The notes under the pieces were generated by a model. That model saw nothing but the letters and a program-made list of their open reading frames with translations. It did not search any database and was not told the DNA's origin. This document shows positions 8,556-17,500 of a stretch of DNA of 45,403 bases, piece after piece; position 1 is the stretch's first letter, and each line of letters begins with the position of its first letter. The DNA comes from Bacteroidales bacterium (GTDB lineage: Bacteria; Bacteroidota; Bacteroidia; Bacteroidales; F082), in the NCBI GenBank assembly GCA_015493215.1, contig WGDP01000327.1, forward strand, positions 1-45,403, read 5' to 3'. A program made the position numbers and the translations under genes.

Positions 8556-10991
8556 TTACTTAATGGAAACAGGGTCGTTAACTTTTTGGTTTAAAAGCGC
8601 GTAATCAATAACATCCAACAGTTTGTTAATGTATTTAAACTCAAGGCCTTTAATATAATCTTCCTTAATTTCTTCAATATCCTTCCGGTTTTCATCCGAT
8701 AGAATAATGGTATTTATTTTAGCTTGTTTGGCAGCCAGTATTTTCTCTTTTATACCTCCAACAGGCAACACCTTACCACGCAAGGTAATTTCGCCGGTCA
8801 TGGCAATTTTTGACCTGACTTTACGCTGTGTAAAGGCCGAAACCAGTGCTGTAAACATGGTAATCCCGGCTGAAGGGCCGTCTTTTGGGGTTGCCCCTTC
8901 GGGAACATGAATATGAACATTCCACTTTTCAAATACTTCCGGTTTAATGTCAAGTCTATTGGCATGTGCTTTCAGGTACTCAAGGGCTATGATGGCTGAT
9001 TCTTTCATCACGTCGCCAAGGTTTCCGGTAAGTTTCAGGTTTCCTTTTCCGGGACTCAGGCTTACTTCAATAAAGAGTATTTCGCCGCCAACGGGTGTCC
9101 ATGCCAGTCCTGTAACCACGCCGGCCACATCGTTTGATATGTCGCGGTCGCGCTGAAACTTTTTCACGCCAAGGATTTCACGTAAATCATCCTGAGTAAT
9201 GGTTTGGTTATAAGGCTCCTCCATGGCGATATATCGTGCTCGGTTACGAATTACCTTTGCAATACGTTTTTCAAGCCATCTTACGCCTGCCTCACGGGTA
9301 TAATCTTCAATAATGGTTTGCAAAACAGCCTTGCTAAATTTCAGCTGGCTTTTTTTAACACCGTGCGCTTCCAGCTGTTTGGGTAGCAAATGACGTTTTG
9401 CTATTTCAACCTTTTCTTCCATAAGGTAGCCGCTTAGTTCTATTATCTCCATACGGTCGCGGAGGGCGGGATGGATTGTTGACAGGGTGTTGGCAGTAGC
9501 AATAAACAGGATATGCGACAGGTCGAAGTTTACTTCGATATAGTTGTCGTAAAAGGCTGAGTTTTGTTCGGGGTCAAGAATTTCGAGTAGTGCTGCCTGC
9601 GGGTCGCCACTGTAGTTGTTGCCACTTACCTTATCTATTTCGTCCAACATAAACAGCGGGTTGGCCGATTTAACTTTTTTCAGACTTTGGATGATGCGGC
9701 CGGGCATGGCACCGATGTATGTTTTGCGATGCCCGCGCAGTTCGGCTTCATCACGAACACCGCCCAACGACATCCTGATGTATTTTCGTCCCAGCGATTT
9801 GGCAATGGATTTGCCCAGTGAGGTTTTACCCACTCCGGGAGGGCCTACAAAGCAAAGGATAGGCGCTTTCATGTCCTTTTTCAGCTTTAATACGGCTAAA
9901 AATTCCAGTATCCTTTCTTTAATGTCTTCCAGCCCGTAATGGTCGGCTTCCAACACCTCTTTGGCATGTTTTAAGTCGAGGTTGTCGGGAGTAAACTCAT
10001 TCCAAGGCAGTTCAACCAACAGATCCAGATAATTTAGCTGGATTGAATATTCAGCTGCAGCAGGGTTCATGCGCTTTAGCCGGGCCATCTCGTTTTTAAA
10101 CACTTCGGCTACTTCGTCCGACCATTGTTTTTTGTCGGCTTTCTCTTTTAGCTCATTAATTTCCGTTTCGTGCGGACTGCCGCCAAGCTCTTCCTGAATG
10201 GTTTTAAGTTGCTGGTTTAGCAGGTAATCGCGTTGCTGCTTGTCCATGTCAACCTTTACCTTTTTTTGGATTTGGTTTTTGAGTTCCAGCATCTGCAACT
10301 CTTTGGTAAGATGCTCCAACACCTTTTGTGCTCTGGCTTCGATGTTGGTCATCTCCAGCAATTCCTGCTTTTGGTTGTTATCGACCGATAAATTGGAAGA
10401 AACAAAATTTACAAGAAAAACAGGGCTTTCGATGTTTCGCAGGGCAAATGCGCTTTCCGAAGGCAGGTTGGGTGACTTATCAACTATTTGAATGGCGATA
10501 TCCTTCACCGAATCGATGAGTGCTACAAAATCTTTTGTGCCGGGATTTTCTTTTTTGGGTTCATAGTTGCTTACCGCTGCTTTTATGTACGGGTCTAGTT
10601 GTGTAACCGCATCAATTTGAAACCTTTTTTTACCCTGAATAATGGCAGTGGTGTTGCCGTCGGGCATTTGTAATATTTTAATAATACGGGCAACCGTACC
10701 AACCTTATGCAGGTCATCTTCAACCGGTTCTTCCACTTCGGGGTCTTTTTGAGCCACCACGCCAATGGTTTTGTCTCCTGCGTAGGCATCACGAATTAGT
10801 TTGATGGATTTATCGCGTCCAACCGTAATTGGAATAACCACACCGGGAAAAAGCACCGTATTTCGCAAGGGCAGAATAGGCAATTCATCAGGTATTACCT
10901 CTTCATTCATCACCTCCTCATCCTCGGCAGAAAGAAGCGGGAAAAATTCGGTATCGCCATCTATCATATCTGAAAAAAGTATTTCACTCAT
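8556..10991 (-). CDS. lon: ATP-dependent protease Lon (endopeptidase La)
   Basis: An 811-residue cytosolic AAA+ serine protease of the usual Lon length. The N-terminal substrate domain begins with LPILPLRNTVLFPGVVIPI. The ATPase has Walker A GPPGVGKTS and Walker B PLFMLDEIDK. The C-terminal protease has the Ser-Lys dyad: Ser near residue 707 in PKDGPSAGITM and Lys near 748 in VGGIKEK. Lon degrades misfolded and regulatory proteins. The 149 nt between this start and the upstream GlmU-like stop is large enough for its own promoter, but I could not pick a convincing box there. Confidence 0.98.
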   Translation of the reverse strand: MSEILFSDMIDGDTEFFPLLSAEDEEVMNEEVIPDELPILPLRNTVLFPGVVIPITVGRDKSIKLIRDAYAGDKTIGVVAQKDPEVEEPVEDDLHKVGTVARIIKILQMPDGNTTAIIQGKKRFQIDAVTQLDPYIKAAVSNYEPKKENPGTKDFVALIDSVKDIAIQIVDKSPNLPSESAFALRNIESPVFLVNFVSSNLSVDNNQKQELLEMTNIEARAQKVLEHLTKELQMLELKNQIQKKVKVDMDKQQRDYLLNQQLKTIQEELGGSPHETEINELKEKADKKQWSDEVAEVFKNEMARLKRMNPAAAEYSIQLNYLDLLVELPWNEFTPDNLDLKHAKEVLEADHYGLEDIKERILEFLAVLKLKKDMKAPILCFVGPPGVGKTSLGKSIAKSLGRKYIRMSLGGVRDEAELRGHRKTYIGAMPGRIIQSLKKVKSANPLFMLDEIDKVSGNNYSGDPQAALLEILDPEQNSAFYDNYIEVNFDLSHILFIATANTLSTIHPALRDRMEIIELSGYLMEEKVEIAKRHLLPKQLEAHGVKKSQLKFSKAVLQTIIEDYTREAGVRWLEKRIAKVIRNRARYIAMEEPYNQTITQDDLREILGVKKFQRDRDISNDVAGVVTGLAWTPVGGEILFIEVSLSPGKGNLKLTGNLGDVMKESAIIALEYLKAHANRLDIKPEVFEKWNVHIHVPEGATPKDGPSAGITMFTALVSAFTQRKVRSKIAMTGEITLRGKVLPVGGIKEKILAAKQAKINTIILSDENRKDIEEIKEDYIKGLEFKYINKLLDVIDYALLNQKVNDPVSIK

Positions 10992-11140
10992 ATTTTTACG
11001 TCAATTTGTCAGTATAAAAAAATATAATTCAATTAAGACAAACGCATCTTGCTAAAAGACAGCAGAATGCTTTGCCGGATATAAATTATTATTACAATTT
11101 GGTTTAACAGGTCAATTAATATGCCAAACAGCAGAAAACG

Positions 11141-12325
11141 CTAACGAAAACGTCTTTTTGCCGAATTTTCAAAAACATGGGTAAGGATGTCTTTGTCGGT
11201 TTGGCTTAAGCTGAGGCCACGTCGAGTCATAACAGCCTCCGCAACTTTAAAGGCACGGTCGATATGGTATGTTTGAAATCCGCGTGTTCCGCCCCAGCTA
11301 AAACTTGGGATAAAATTACGCTGATATCCGGCACCAAAAATATTTGATGATACCCCCACAACGGTACCTGTATTAAACATGGTGTTGATACCACATTTTG
11401 AATGGTCGCCCAACATCAACCCGCAAAATTGAAGGCCTGTATCAACAAACGATTCCTCCTCATACGACCATAAGCGTACCGAATCGTAGGTATTTTTCAG
11501 GTTAGAGGTGTTTGTGTCGGCACCAATGTTACACCATTCGCCCATCACACTGTTGCCCATAAACCCGTCGTGTGCTTTGTTGCTGTAACCAAAAATTACA
11601 ACATTATTAATTTCGCCACCCACCTTGCTGTGAGGGCCAATGGTAGTGGCACCGTAAATTTTAGCATCCATTTTAACCACACTGTGTTCGCAAAGAGCAA
11701 AGGGGCCGCGGATTTTTGCACCCTCCATAATTTCAGCATCTTTACCTATATAAACAGGGCCGTTGGTAGTGTTGATAAAGGCATATTCAACTTTGGCACC
11801 CTCTTCAAGAAATATCAAATCCTTGTCTCCGGAAATAAAGTTTGTGCCGCTAACAGGTTGTGATTTTCGATTTGTGGTTAACAATTCAAAGTCTGCCACA
11901 AGGGCACTGCCGTTATGGCGATAGATGTCCCAGTTGTTTTCAATTTGGATAAACTCCAAATTTGTTTGAACGGTTTTACCGGAATCGGAAGAATTTACAT
12001 TTTCCACATCATCCGAACCCAACCACATGGCTATTACAAAATCACCCTTTGCCAGCGTTTCACCCTTTTTCAGATTCTTAATCGCATCAATTAGTTTAGG
12101 AGTAGGCAAAACCGACCCGTTTATCAAGATGTTTTCATCGGTTTTTAACAGTGGAAACTTTTTACTTAAGTAGTCTTCGGTAAGTGTAGAGGTTTTGGCG
12201 TTTAAAAGTTTTTCCCATTTTTCACGAATGGTTAAAATTCCCACCCGGATATCAGCCACAGGCCGTGTATATACAAATGGAAGCAGTTTGTTACGGTTAA
12301 AGCTGTCAAAAAGTATGTAGTTCAT
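11141..12325 (-). CDS. GlmU-like sugar nucleotidyltransferase/acyltransferase, Bacteroidetes type
   Basis: A 394-residue protein beginning MNYILFDSFNRNKLLPFVYTRP, the N-terminus of the Bacteroidetes family annotated as UDP-N-acetylglucosamine diphosphorylase/glucosamine-1-phosphate N-acetyltransferase. The N-terminal third is a reduced nucleotidyltransferase-like domain without the usual LAAGxGTRM loop of classical GlmU. Residues of about 180-350 form a left-handed beta helix of hexapeptide repeats (AKIYGATTIGPHSKVGGEI and on). If the family assignment holds, it makes UDP-GlcNAc for peptidoglycan and LPS. The missing classical loop means nucleotide transfer is less certain than acyl transfer. 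It lies 24 nt after the acyl-CoA dehydrogenase stop, so the two probably share a transcript. Confidence 0.8.
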   Translation of the reverse strand: MNYILFDSFNRNKLLPFVYTRPVADIRVGILTIREKWEKLLNAKTSTLTEDYLSKKFPLLKTDENILINGSVLPTPKLIDAIKNLKKGETLAKGDFVIAMWLGSDDVENVNSSDSGKTVQTNLEFIQIENNWDIYRHNGSALVADFELLTTNRKSQPVSGTNFISGDKDLIFLEEGAKVEYAFINTTNGPVYIGKDAEIMEGAKIRGPFALCEHSVVKMDAKIYGATTIGPHSKVGGEINNVVIFGYSNKAHDGFMGNSVMGEWCNIGADTNTSNLKNTYDSVRLWSYEEESFVDTGLQFCGLMLGDHSKCGINTMFNTGTVVGVSSNIFGAGYQRNFIPSFSWGGTRGFQTYHIDRAFKVAEAVMTRRGLSLSQTDKDILTHVFENSAKRRFR

Positions 12326-12349
12326 TTTACTTTGAATAATAGAATGAAA

Positions 12350-14122
12350 TTAAAAATTATAAAAGTTATCGTCAATAAGCTTGTCGGCCACCCGTCTGCG
12401 AGCCTCTTTAATGTTGAAAGGTTTTATTTTTACAAAATTTTCAAAAAGCGACAACAGGTTTTCCTGCTCATCGTCTTCGGTAAACGATCCAATGGCTTCA
12501 TAACCTGCCTGATAGATTTCGCCGGCAAGCGTTTGGGTTAAGATGTCGAGGATGTCTTTATATACTGAGATATCGTTTTTCAAACCTTTGCTATCAAGTT
12601 TTTCAACACGCAGCAGGGTTGACTCCAATACATAAACATTCATCATCATGTCGGCCAGTTTCATCAATATCTCTTCTTCAAACATGAGCTTGCGGCCAAA
12701 TTTTTCCTGAACGATGGGGATAAGATGGAGTAAGATATTTTTGAAATTATCAACCATTGCATGCTTGTCGGCGAAATAGTCGCCGGTAAGTTTGGCAGGG
12801 GCAAGATTTTGTTTAATCTCCTCAATTTTCTCGTAGAGGTCAATTTTATGTTTTTTACCTTTTTTAGTGATGGAATCAATCACAATCATGCGATTAATTT
12901 CGTTGGTTCCTTCGAAAATACGGTTAATTCTTGAGTCGCGATAACCACGTTCAATGGGAGTTTCGGCAGAATAACCCATCCCTCCGTGAATTTGAACCCC
13001 TTCGTCAACAATAAAGTCGAGCGCCTCGGAACCATACACTTTCAGCATGGCGCATTCGGGTTCATATTCGGCTATGCCTTCAATATTGGCGGCGCCGTAA
13101 GGTTTTCCTTGTTCTTTATATGATTCAATGGTATCTTCAATGTCTTTGCTGGCGCGATAAACTGCCGATTCGGTTGAAAAGGCTTTTACAACCTGATCGG
13201 CCAGTTTTTGTTTAATGGCACCGAAATTAGCAAGTTGCGAGCCGAACTGTTTGCGTTCGTTGGCGTAGTTTACCGACTGTTTAATGGCGCGTCGCATGCT
13301 GCCAATTACGGTTGCCCCCAGTTTTATTCTGCCCACATGCAAAATATTCAGGGCAATGCGAAAGCCTTCACCACGACGTCCCAGCAGGTTTTCAGCCGGA
13401 ACTTTTACATCGTTAAAGAAAATCTGACGGGTGGAAGAGCCTTTAATACCCATTTTATTTTCTTCGGGGTTCATGGTAATTCCGTCGCTGTGTGCTTCAA
13501 CCAAAAAGGCACTTAAAACGCGGTCGTTGTCAATTTTAGCAAAAACGGTTAGCAAATCAGCAAATCCGGCATTGGTAATCCACATTTTTTGTCCGTTGAG
13601 GATATAGTGTTTGCCGTCATCGCTTAAAACAGCTTTGGTAGAGCCGGCATTGGCATCCGAGCCTGCACCGGGTTCGGTTAAGCAGTATGAAGCAAGCCAT
13701 TCGCCGGTTGCCAGCTTGGGTAGGTATTTTTCGTGTTGCGATTGGTTTCCGTAATAGAGCAGGGGCAGCGTACCGATTCCGGTGTGTGCCATAAATGCCA
13801 CCGAAAAGGAATAGCCGGAGCCAATGGCTTCGTTGGCTTTCATATTGGTTAAAAACGACTGGCCAAAGCCATCATATTCTTCGGGAACGGAAATTCCGAG
13901 AAGGCCAAGCTCTCCGGCCTGTTTAAGCAACATGGGCATAACACCCTCTTTGTGCTTATCTAAATCGTCAAAATATTGTTCTACCTGGGTTTCAATAAAG
14001 TCTTCGCATGTTTGCGCAATCATTTGTTGTTCTTCGTCAAACTCTTCGGGAATAAAAACATCGTTAACGTTTACGTTTTTAATAAGGAATTCTCCTCCTT
14101 TTAATGCGGCTTTGGTATCCAT
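12350..14122 (-). CDS. Acyl-CoA dehydrogenase
   Basis: A 590-residue flavoprotein of the long acyl-CoA dehydrogenase type, with the usual catalytic core plus a C-terminal helical extension of about 170 residues as in VLCAD/ACAD9-like enzymes. Visible family motifs are YCLTEPGAGSDANAG and KMWITNAGFAD in the FAD/substrate region, IQIHGGMGYS-like VQIHGGMGYSAE, and FEGTNEINRMIV, which carries the expected catalytic Glu. It catalyses the first step of beta-oxidation and passes electrons to ETF, which is not encoded in this window. A good promoter-like box lies just upstream (14151-14158), and a terminator at 14203-14240 isolates it from the adhesin operon. Confidence 0.94.
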   Translation of the reverse strand: MDTKAALKGGEFLIKNVNVNDVFIPEEFDEEQQMIAQTCEDFIETQVEQYFDDLDKHKEGVMPMLLKQAGELGLLGISVPEEYDGFGQSFLTNMKANEAIGSGYSFSVAFMAHTGIGTLPLLYYGNQSQHEKYLPKLATGEWLASYCLTEPGAGSDANAGSTKAVLSDDGKHYILNGQKMWITNAGFADLLTVFAKIDNDRVLSAFLVEAHSDGITMNPEENKMGIKGSSTRQIFFNDVKVPAENLLGRRGEGFRIALNILHVGRIKLGATVIGSMRRAIKQSVNYANERKQFGSQLANFGAIKQKLADQVVKAFSTESAVYRASKDIEDTIESYKEQGKPYGAANIEGIAEYEPECAMLKVYGSEALDFIVDEGVQIHGGMGYSAETPIERGYRDSRINRIFEGTNEINRMIVIDSITKKGKKHKIDLYEKIEEIKQNLAPAKLTGDYFADKHAMVDNFKNILLHLIPIVQEKFGRKLMFEEEILMKLADMMMNVYVLESTLLRVEKLDSKGLKNDISVYKDILDILTQTLAGEIYQAGYEAIGSFTEDDEQENLLSLFENFVKIKPFNIKEARRRVADKLIDDNFYNF

Positions 14123-14150
14123 AAAAATTAGGTTTAAAATTTATACGTGC

Positions 14151-14182
14151 CAAAGATATACTATGTAACGAAAAGAGAAAGG
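14151..14182 (-). promoter_or_regulatory. Probable promoter of the acyl-CoA dehydrogenase gene
   Basis: On the minus strand TATCTTTG (14158-14151) matches the Bacteroidetes -7 consensus TAnnTTTG exactly. About 20 nt upstream is TTTC (in CCTTTC), a weak match to the -33 TTTG. It sits 29 nt upstream of the start codon and downstream of the terminator of the previous operon. Confidence 0.5.
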
Positions 14183-14202
14183 TTTAAAAGGAAATTTTAT
14201 TC

Positions 14203-14240
14203 AACAAAAAACCCCGCCAGGAGTCTCGTGGCGGGGTTAG
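14203..14240 (-). terminator. Rho-independent terminator after the adhesin/small-protein operon
   Basis: The 10-nt arms AACCCCGCCA (14210-14219 on the plus strand) and TGGCGGGGTT (14229-14238) are perfect complements around a 9-nt loop. Read on the minus strand the hairpin is followed by a run of six T. It lies just after the stop of the 75-residue gene at 14262. Confidence 0.9.
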
Positions 14241-14261
14241 GGTCAGGTTTCCATAATCGGA

Positions 14262-14489
14262 CTAGTCGTCCAATTCCTTTTTATTCATGTTATAAACTTT
14301 TTTACCGCCGTAGGCAGCGCCAAGTCCGAGGAGGATAAACAATCCGCCTCCAATGGGCGCGCCACCACCAATGGGCTGGCCTTGCGGTGTTCCGTCAGGG
14401 TCGGAGGGACCCATAACCTGTGCGGTTGATAACAAAGGTAAAATTGTCAGGAAGCTTATTACAATAAATGTTCTGAATATATTTTTCAT
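14262..14489 (-). CDS. Small exported protein with a PIDGG-like C-terminal sorting tail
   Basis: A 75-residue protein: signal peptide to about residue 23 (FLTILPLLSTAQ), a short Gly/Pro linker, then PIGGGLFILLGLGAAYGGKK, a glycine-rich hydrophobic helix followed by lysines. This tail resembles the Bacteroidetes PID-CTERM group (PIDGG, hydrophobic stretch, basic end), here with PIGGG. The function of such mini-proteins is unknown; they may be substrates of a dedicated sorting or processing enzyme. An AAGGA site lies 9 nt before the ATG. It begins 18 nt after the T9SS adhesin stop and is followed by a strong terminator, so it is the last gene of that operon. Family membership is recalled from memory, not searched. 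Confidence 0.75.
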   Translation of the reverse strand: MKNIFRTFIVISFLTILPLLSTAQVMGPSDPDGTPQGQPIGGGAPIGGGLFILLGLGAAYGGKKVYNMNKKELDD

Positions 14490-14507
14490 TTTTTTATCCT
14501 TTCTTTA

Positions 14508-17500
14508 TTATTTAATGAAAACTTTGGTTGTATAAACTTCTCCGTTGCTTATAACTTTTACTACTACGTAAGTATTGGAAGCATTAACCGGAACTCTTAC
14601 AATATCTCCCGGTGGCAGTATTTTGTTCACCAACGTTCGACCGGTAATGTCGTAAACGGTTAAGACCTTTTTCTCATTAGCAAGTTCTTTGTTGCTTAAA
14701 ACATATACATTTTTCTCGTAAGAATAAGCACGTATGGCCGAATGGGCATTGTTGTTATCAATTCCCGTAACCGAACGATTAAAGTGTAACCTGAAACGGT
14801 CGGGATCCTGATAGGTCGTTGCTTCAAAAGTATAAACCGGATTGTTGTTCAGGTTTTGAACTTTATTCAGTTTGAGGTCTTCAAGCACGACATCTGTTTC
14901 AGGCAGGCTGCTTAAGTCGGCAACAAGTGTTTGAGTACCATCTACACCGGCTTTGTAACCAACGGTAACAGTTCTTTCGTCACCGGGGTTTAAGGCAGGT
15001 AAGCTGTTCTGACTCAGCTCCTCATCAGGAATAATGGCATAAACCTGAGGTGCTTCGCCGCTAAAGGAAAACATCTTACGGGTATCGCGGTTTTCAAACA
15101 ATTCGCTTGCACCATCAATAAACAGGATGTTCAATTCATCATAGTTGTCGTTATCAAACATGGCTCTGAGTTTCATCATGTCCAAATCATTGATACGGGT
15201 GCTTTTGTAATAAGCCTGTGATGAATGAACTCTGGCAGCCAACGGAATGGTAAAGGTTGGGCTTGCGGCATTGGCATGGATAAAGAATCCCTGTCCCATT
15301 GGGATGATACCGCCTGTTAAAGCACCGGTTTTGGTAGTAGTGTTATAATCTTTGTACAAAGTATTACTCCATACCCAGAAAGTACTGTCCACGTTGGCCA
15401 TGTTCCACGCACCGGAGTCGAGGGCAATGGGGCTGGCAAACGGGTTACCAATTAAGTTGTAGCCCAGCGGGTCGGCTCCAGTAAAACTCAATGCAGGGGT
15501 GCTTGCAGTGGTAAGTGCAACATCGGCACGGTTTAAGGTACCGGTAAAATTAAATGTCTGCGCAGCAGAACCACCAACCCAAAGCTCATAACCTGCTCCC
15601 ACATCCAAGGGGTCAGTAAGAGTGGTCATATAAGTTCTTGAGTTGTCAGGCTCATTATAATGCGTTATCCAAACATCAGGTGAACCACCCAAATACAAAT
15701 TATTTAAGGTTTGGCCTTGTACGGGAGACGAAAAGTCGTGCCATACACCGGCTGTAGTGTAGCGCTGTACTGTGGCGTGACCCGAAACAATTAACAGCCC
15801 GTCATTTAATATAGATGCATCACCGGAGGCATCCGATTCAATAACCAGACTGTCGATGGTGGTGGCACTATTAACGGTTGGGTAATTTGTTAACCCGGTG
15901 GGGATGGTTACCACAGATGTTGACGATGGTAATCCGGGGTTCCAGTTTCCGGTTGTATCCCAGTCACTTCCTGAGGCACCGGTCCAGGTAGCTGTGGCCA
16001 CTACTTCAACAACTTTGATGTCGTCAACATATAGATTAAATTGATCAGCATCGCTATAACCGTGGAAGCCGATATAATAGGTTTCTGTTGTTGTCGGCGT
16101 AAAGGTTCCAGTGCCTATAAACCAGCTTGTGTTGGAAACATTGCTATTGTCAAATATGGATGTTCCTGACATGGCGGTGGAGGCAGGTAAGTTACCCCAG
16201 TCAACAGCCAGTTTTTCAGGAAAGCTGGAGCTGGCAGCTCTATAAGCAAATGAAACTTCATAGGTTACCCCGGCAGTTAAATTAAGCCCCCTTGTAAAGA
16301 ACCAGTCATCCATAGCTTCGTTTGAATTGTAGCGAATCTTTGCAGCATTCGGCGCACTTAAGCCATCTGTTGATGTTTCCCATGTATAAGCATCACCGTT
16401 GGTATTTTCTACGGTCATACAGAATGGAAAATCAGGAGCTGTTATAGCATCAAAGTTTTGGAAGTAGGGTACAGAGGTTGCATCACATTCTGTTGAAAAA
16501 CTCCATTCAGTTCCTGCAACGGTATCACTTGTACCATTGTACACCGTGCTTACCGTCCAAAAATATTGAGTGCTGTAATCCCAGTTTGAACCACGTTTAT
16601 AGAGGGTGTCGGTAAGACTGTAATTGGCAAGCACATCACTTCCACCGGAAGTTGTTCCGATATTTAGTAGGTATTTGGTAGCATTGTCAACAGGATTCCA
16701 TGCTAAAGTATCTGAAGTAACTAATACTTTTTGGCTACCATCAGCAGGGTAAGGCCCTGTTGTCAACCCGCTGGAGGTTGTAAACGGAGTAGGTGATTTA
16801 ACCCACACACTGTTTGAACCACTACCGCATGATGCACGTACATACCATTCGTAAGCAGTAGAAGCTAACAGGGTATCAACGGTTAAAAAGGTGTCGGCGG
16901 TCACAGTATAATAGGCGGCACCGGTAGTATCAAATCCTGTTTCGCCAATTCTGACATTCCATGTGGTTGCCGAACCGGATTCTTTCCAGTGCATTTTAAC
17001 CGAATTTAATTTAATACTATCTTCAGTTAGTGATAGAGGCTCAGGACAGGCAGGAGGAACTCTTACCTTAAAGTTGTCAATAAATACATCATTGTCTTTG
17101 TTGGTAATAGAAGATGATCCGTAAAAACCAATCTTCACTGTTGAGGAGTAAGCTGTTAAGTCGATGGTAACATGCTCTCCGGTGTTGGAAATAATTTCAG
17201 GGTAAGTCCATACTTCCAATGTGTCATTAAGATTCCATGTTGCACCATTATCTGTTGAAATAACAACAGCAAGTGTGTCATCGGGGCCTAAAGTATCGGC
17301 ATTTGTATTACCATACTGAGTTAAAGCCAAATCAAATTCCAACTGATAAGCATCACCGCTTAGGTCAATTGAAGGTGAAATTAACCAATCTTTTTTAGTG
17401 GTACCATAAAGATCTAGTTTGGCACTTTTACCATTTGCTACAACGTTGGCAAAATCATCCTGTATCCATGCAGACGAAGTTCCTGTTAAAACGGAGGGAT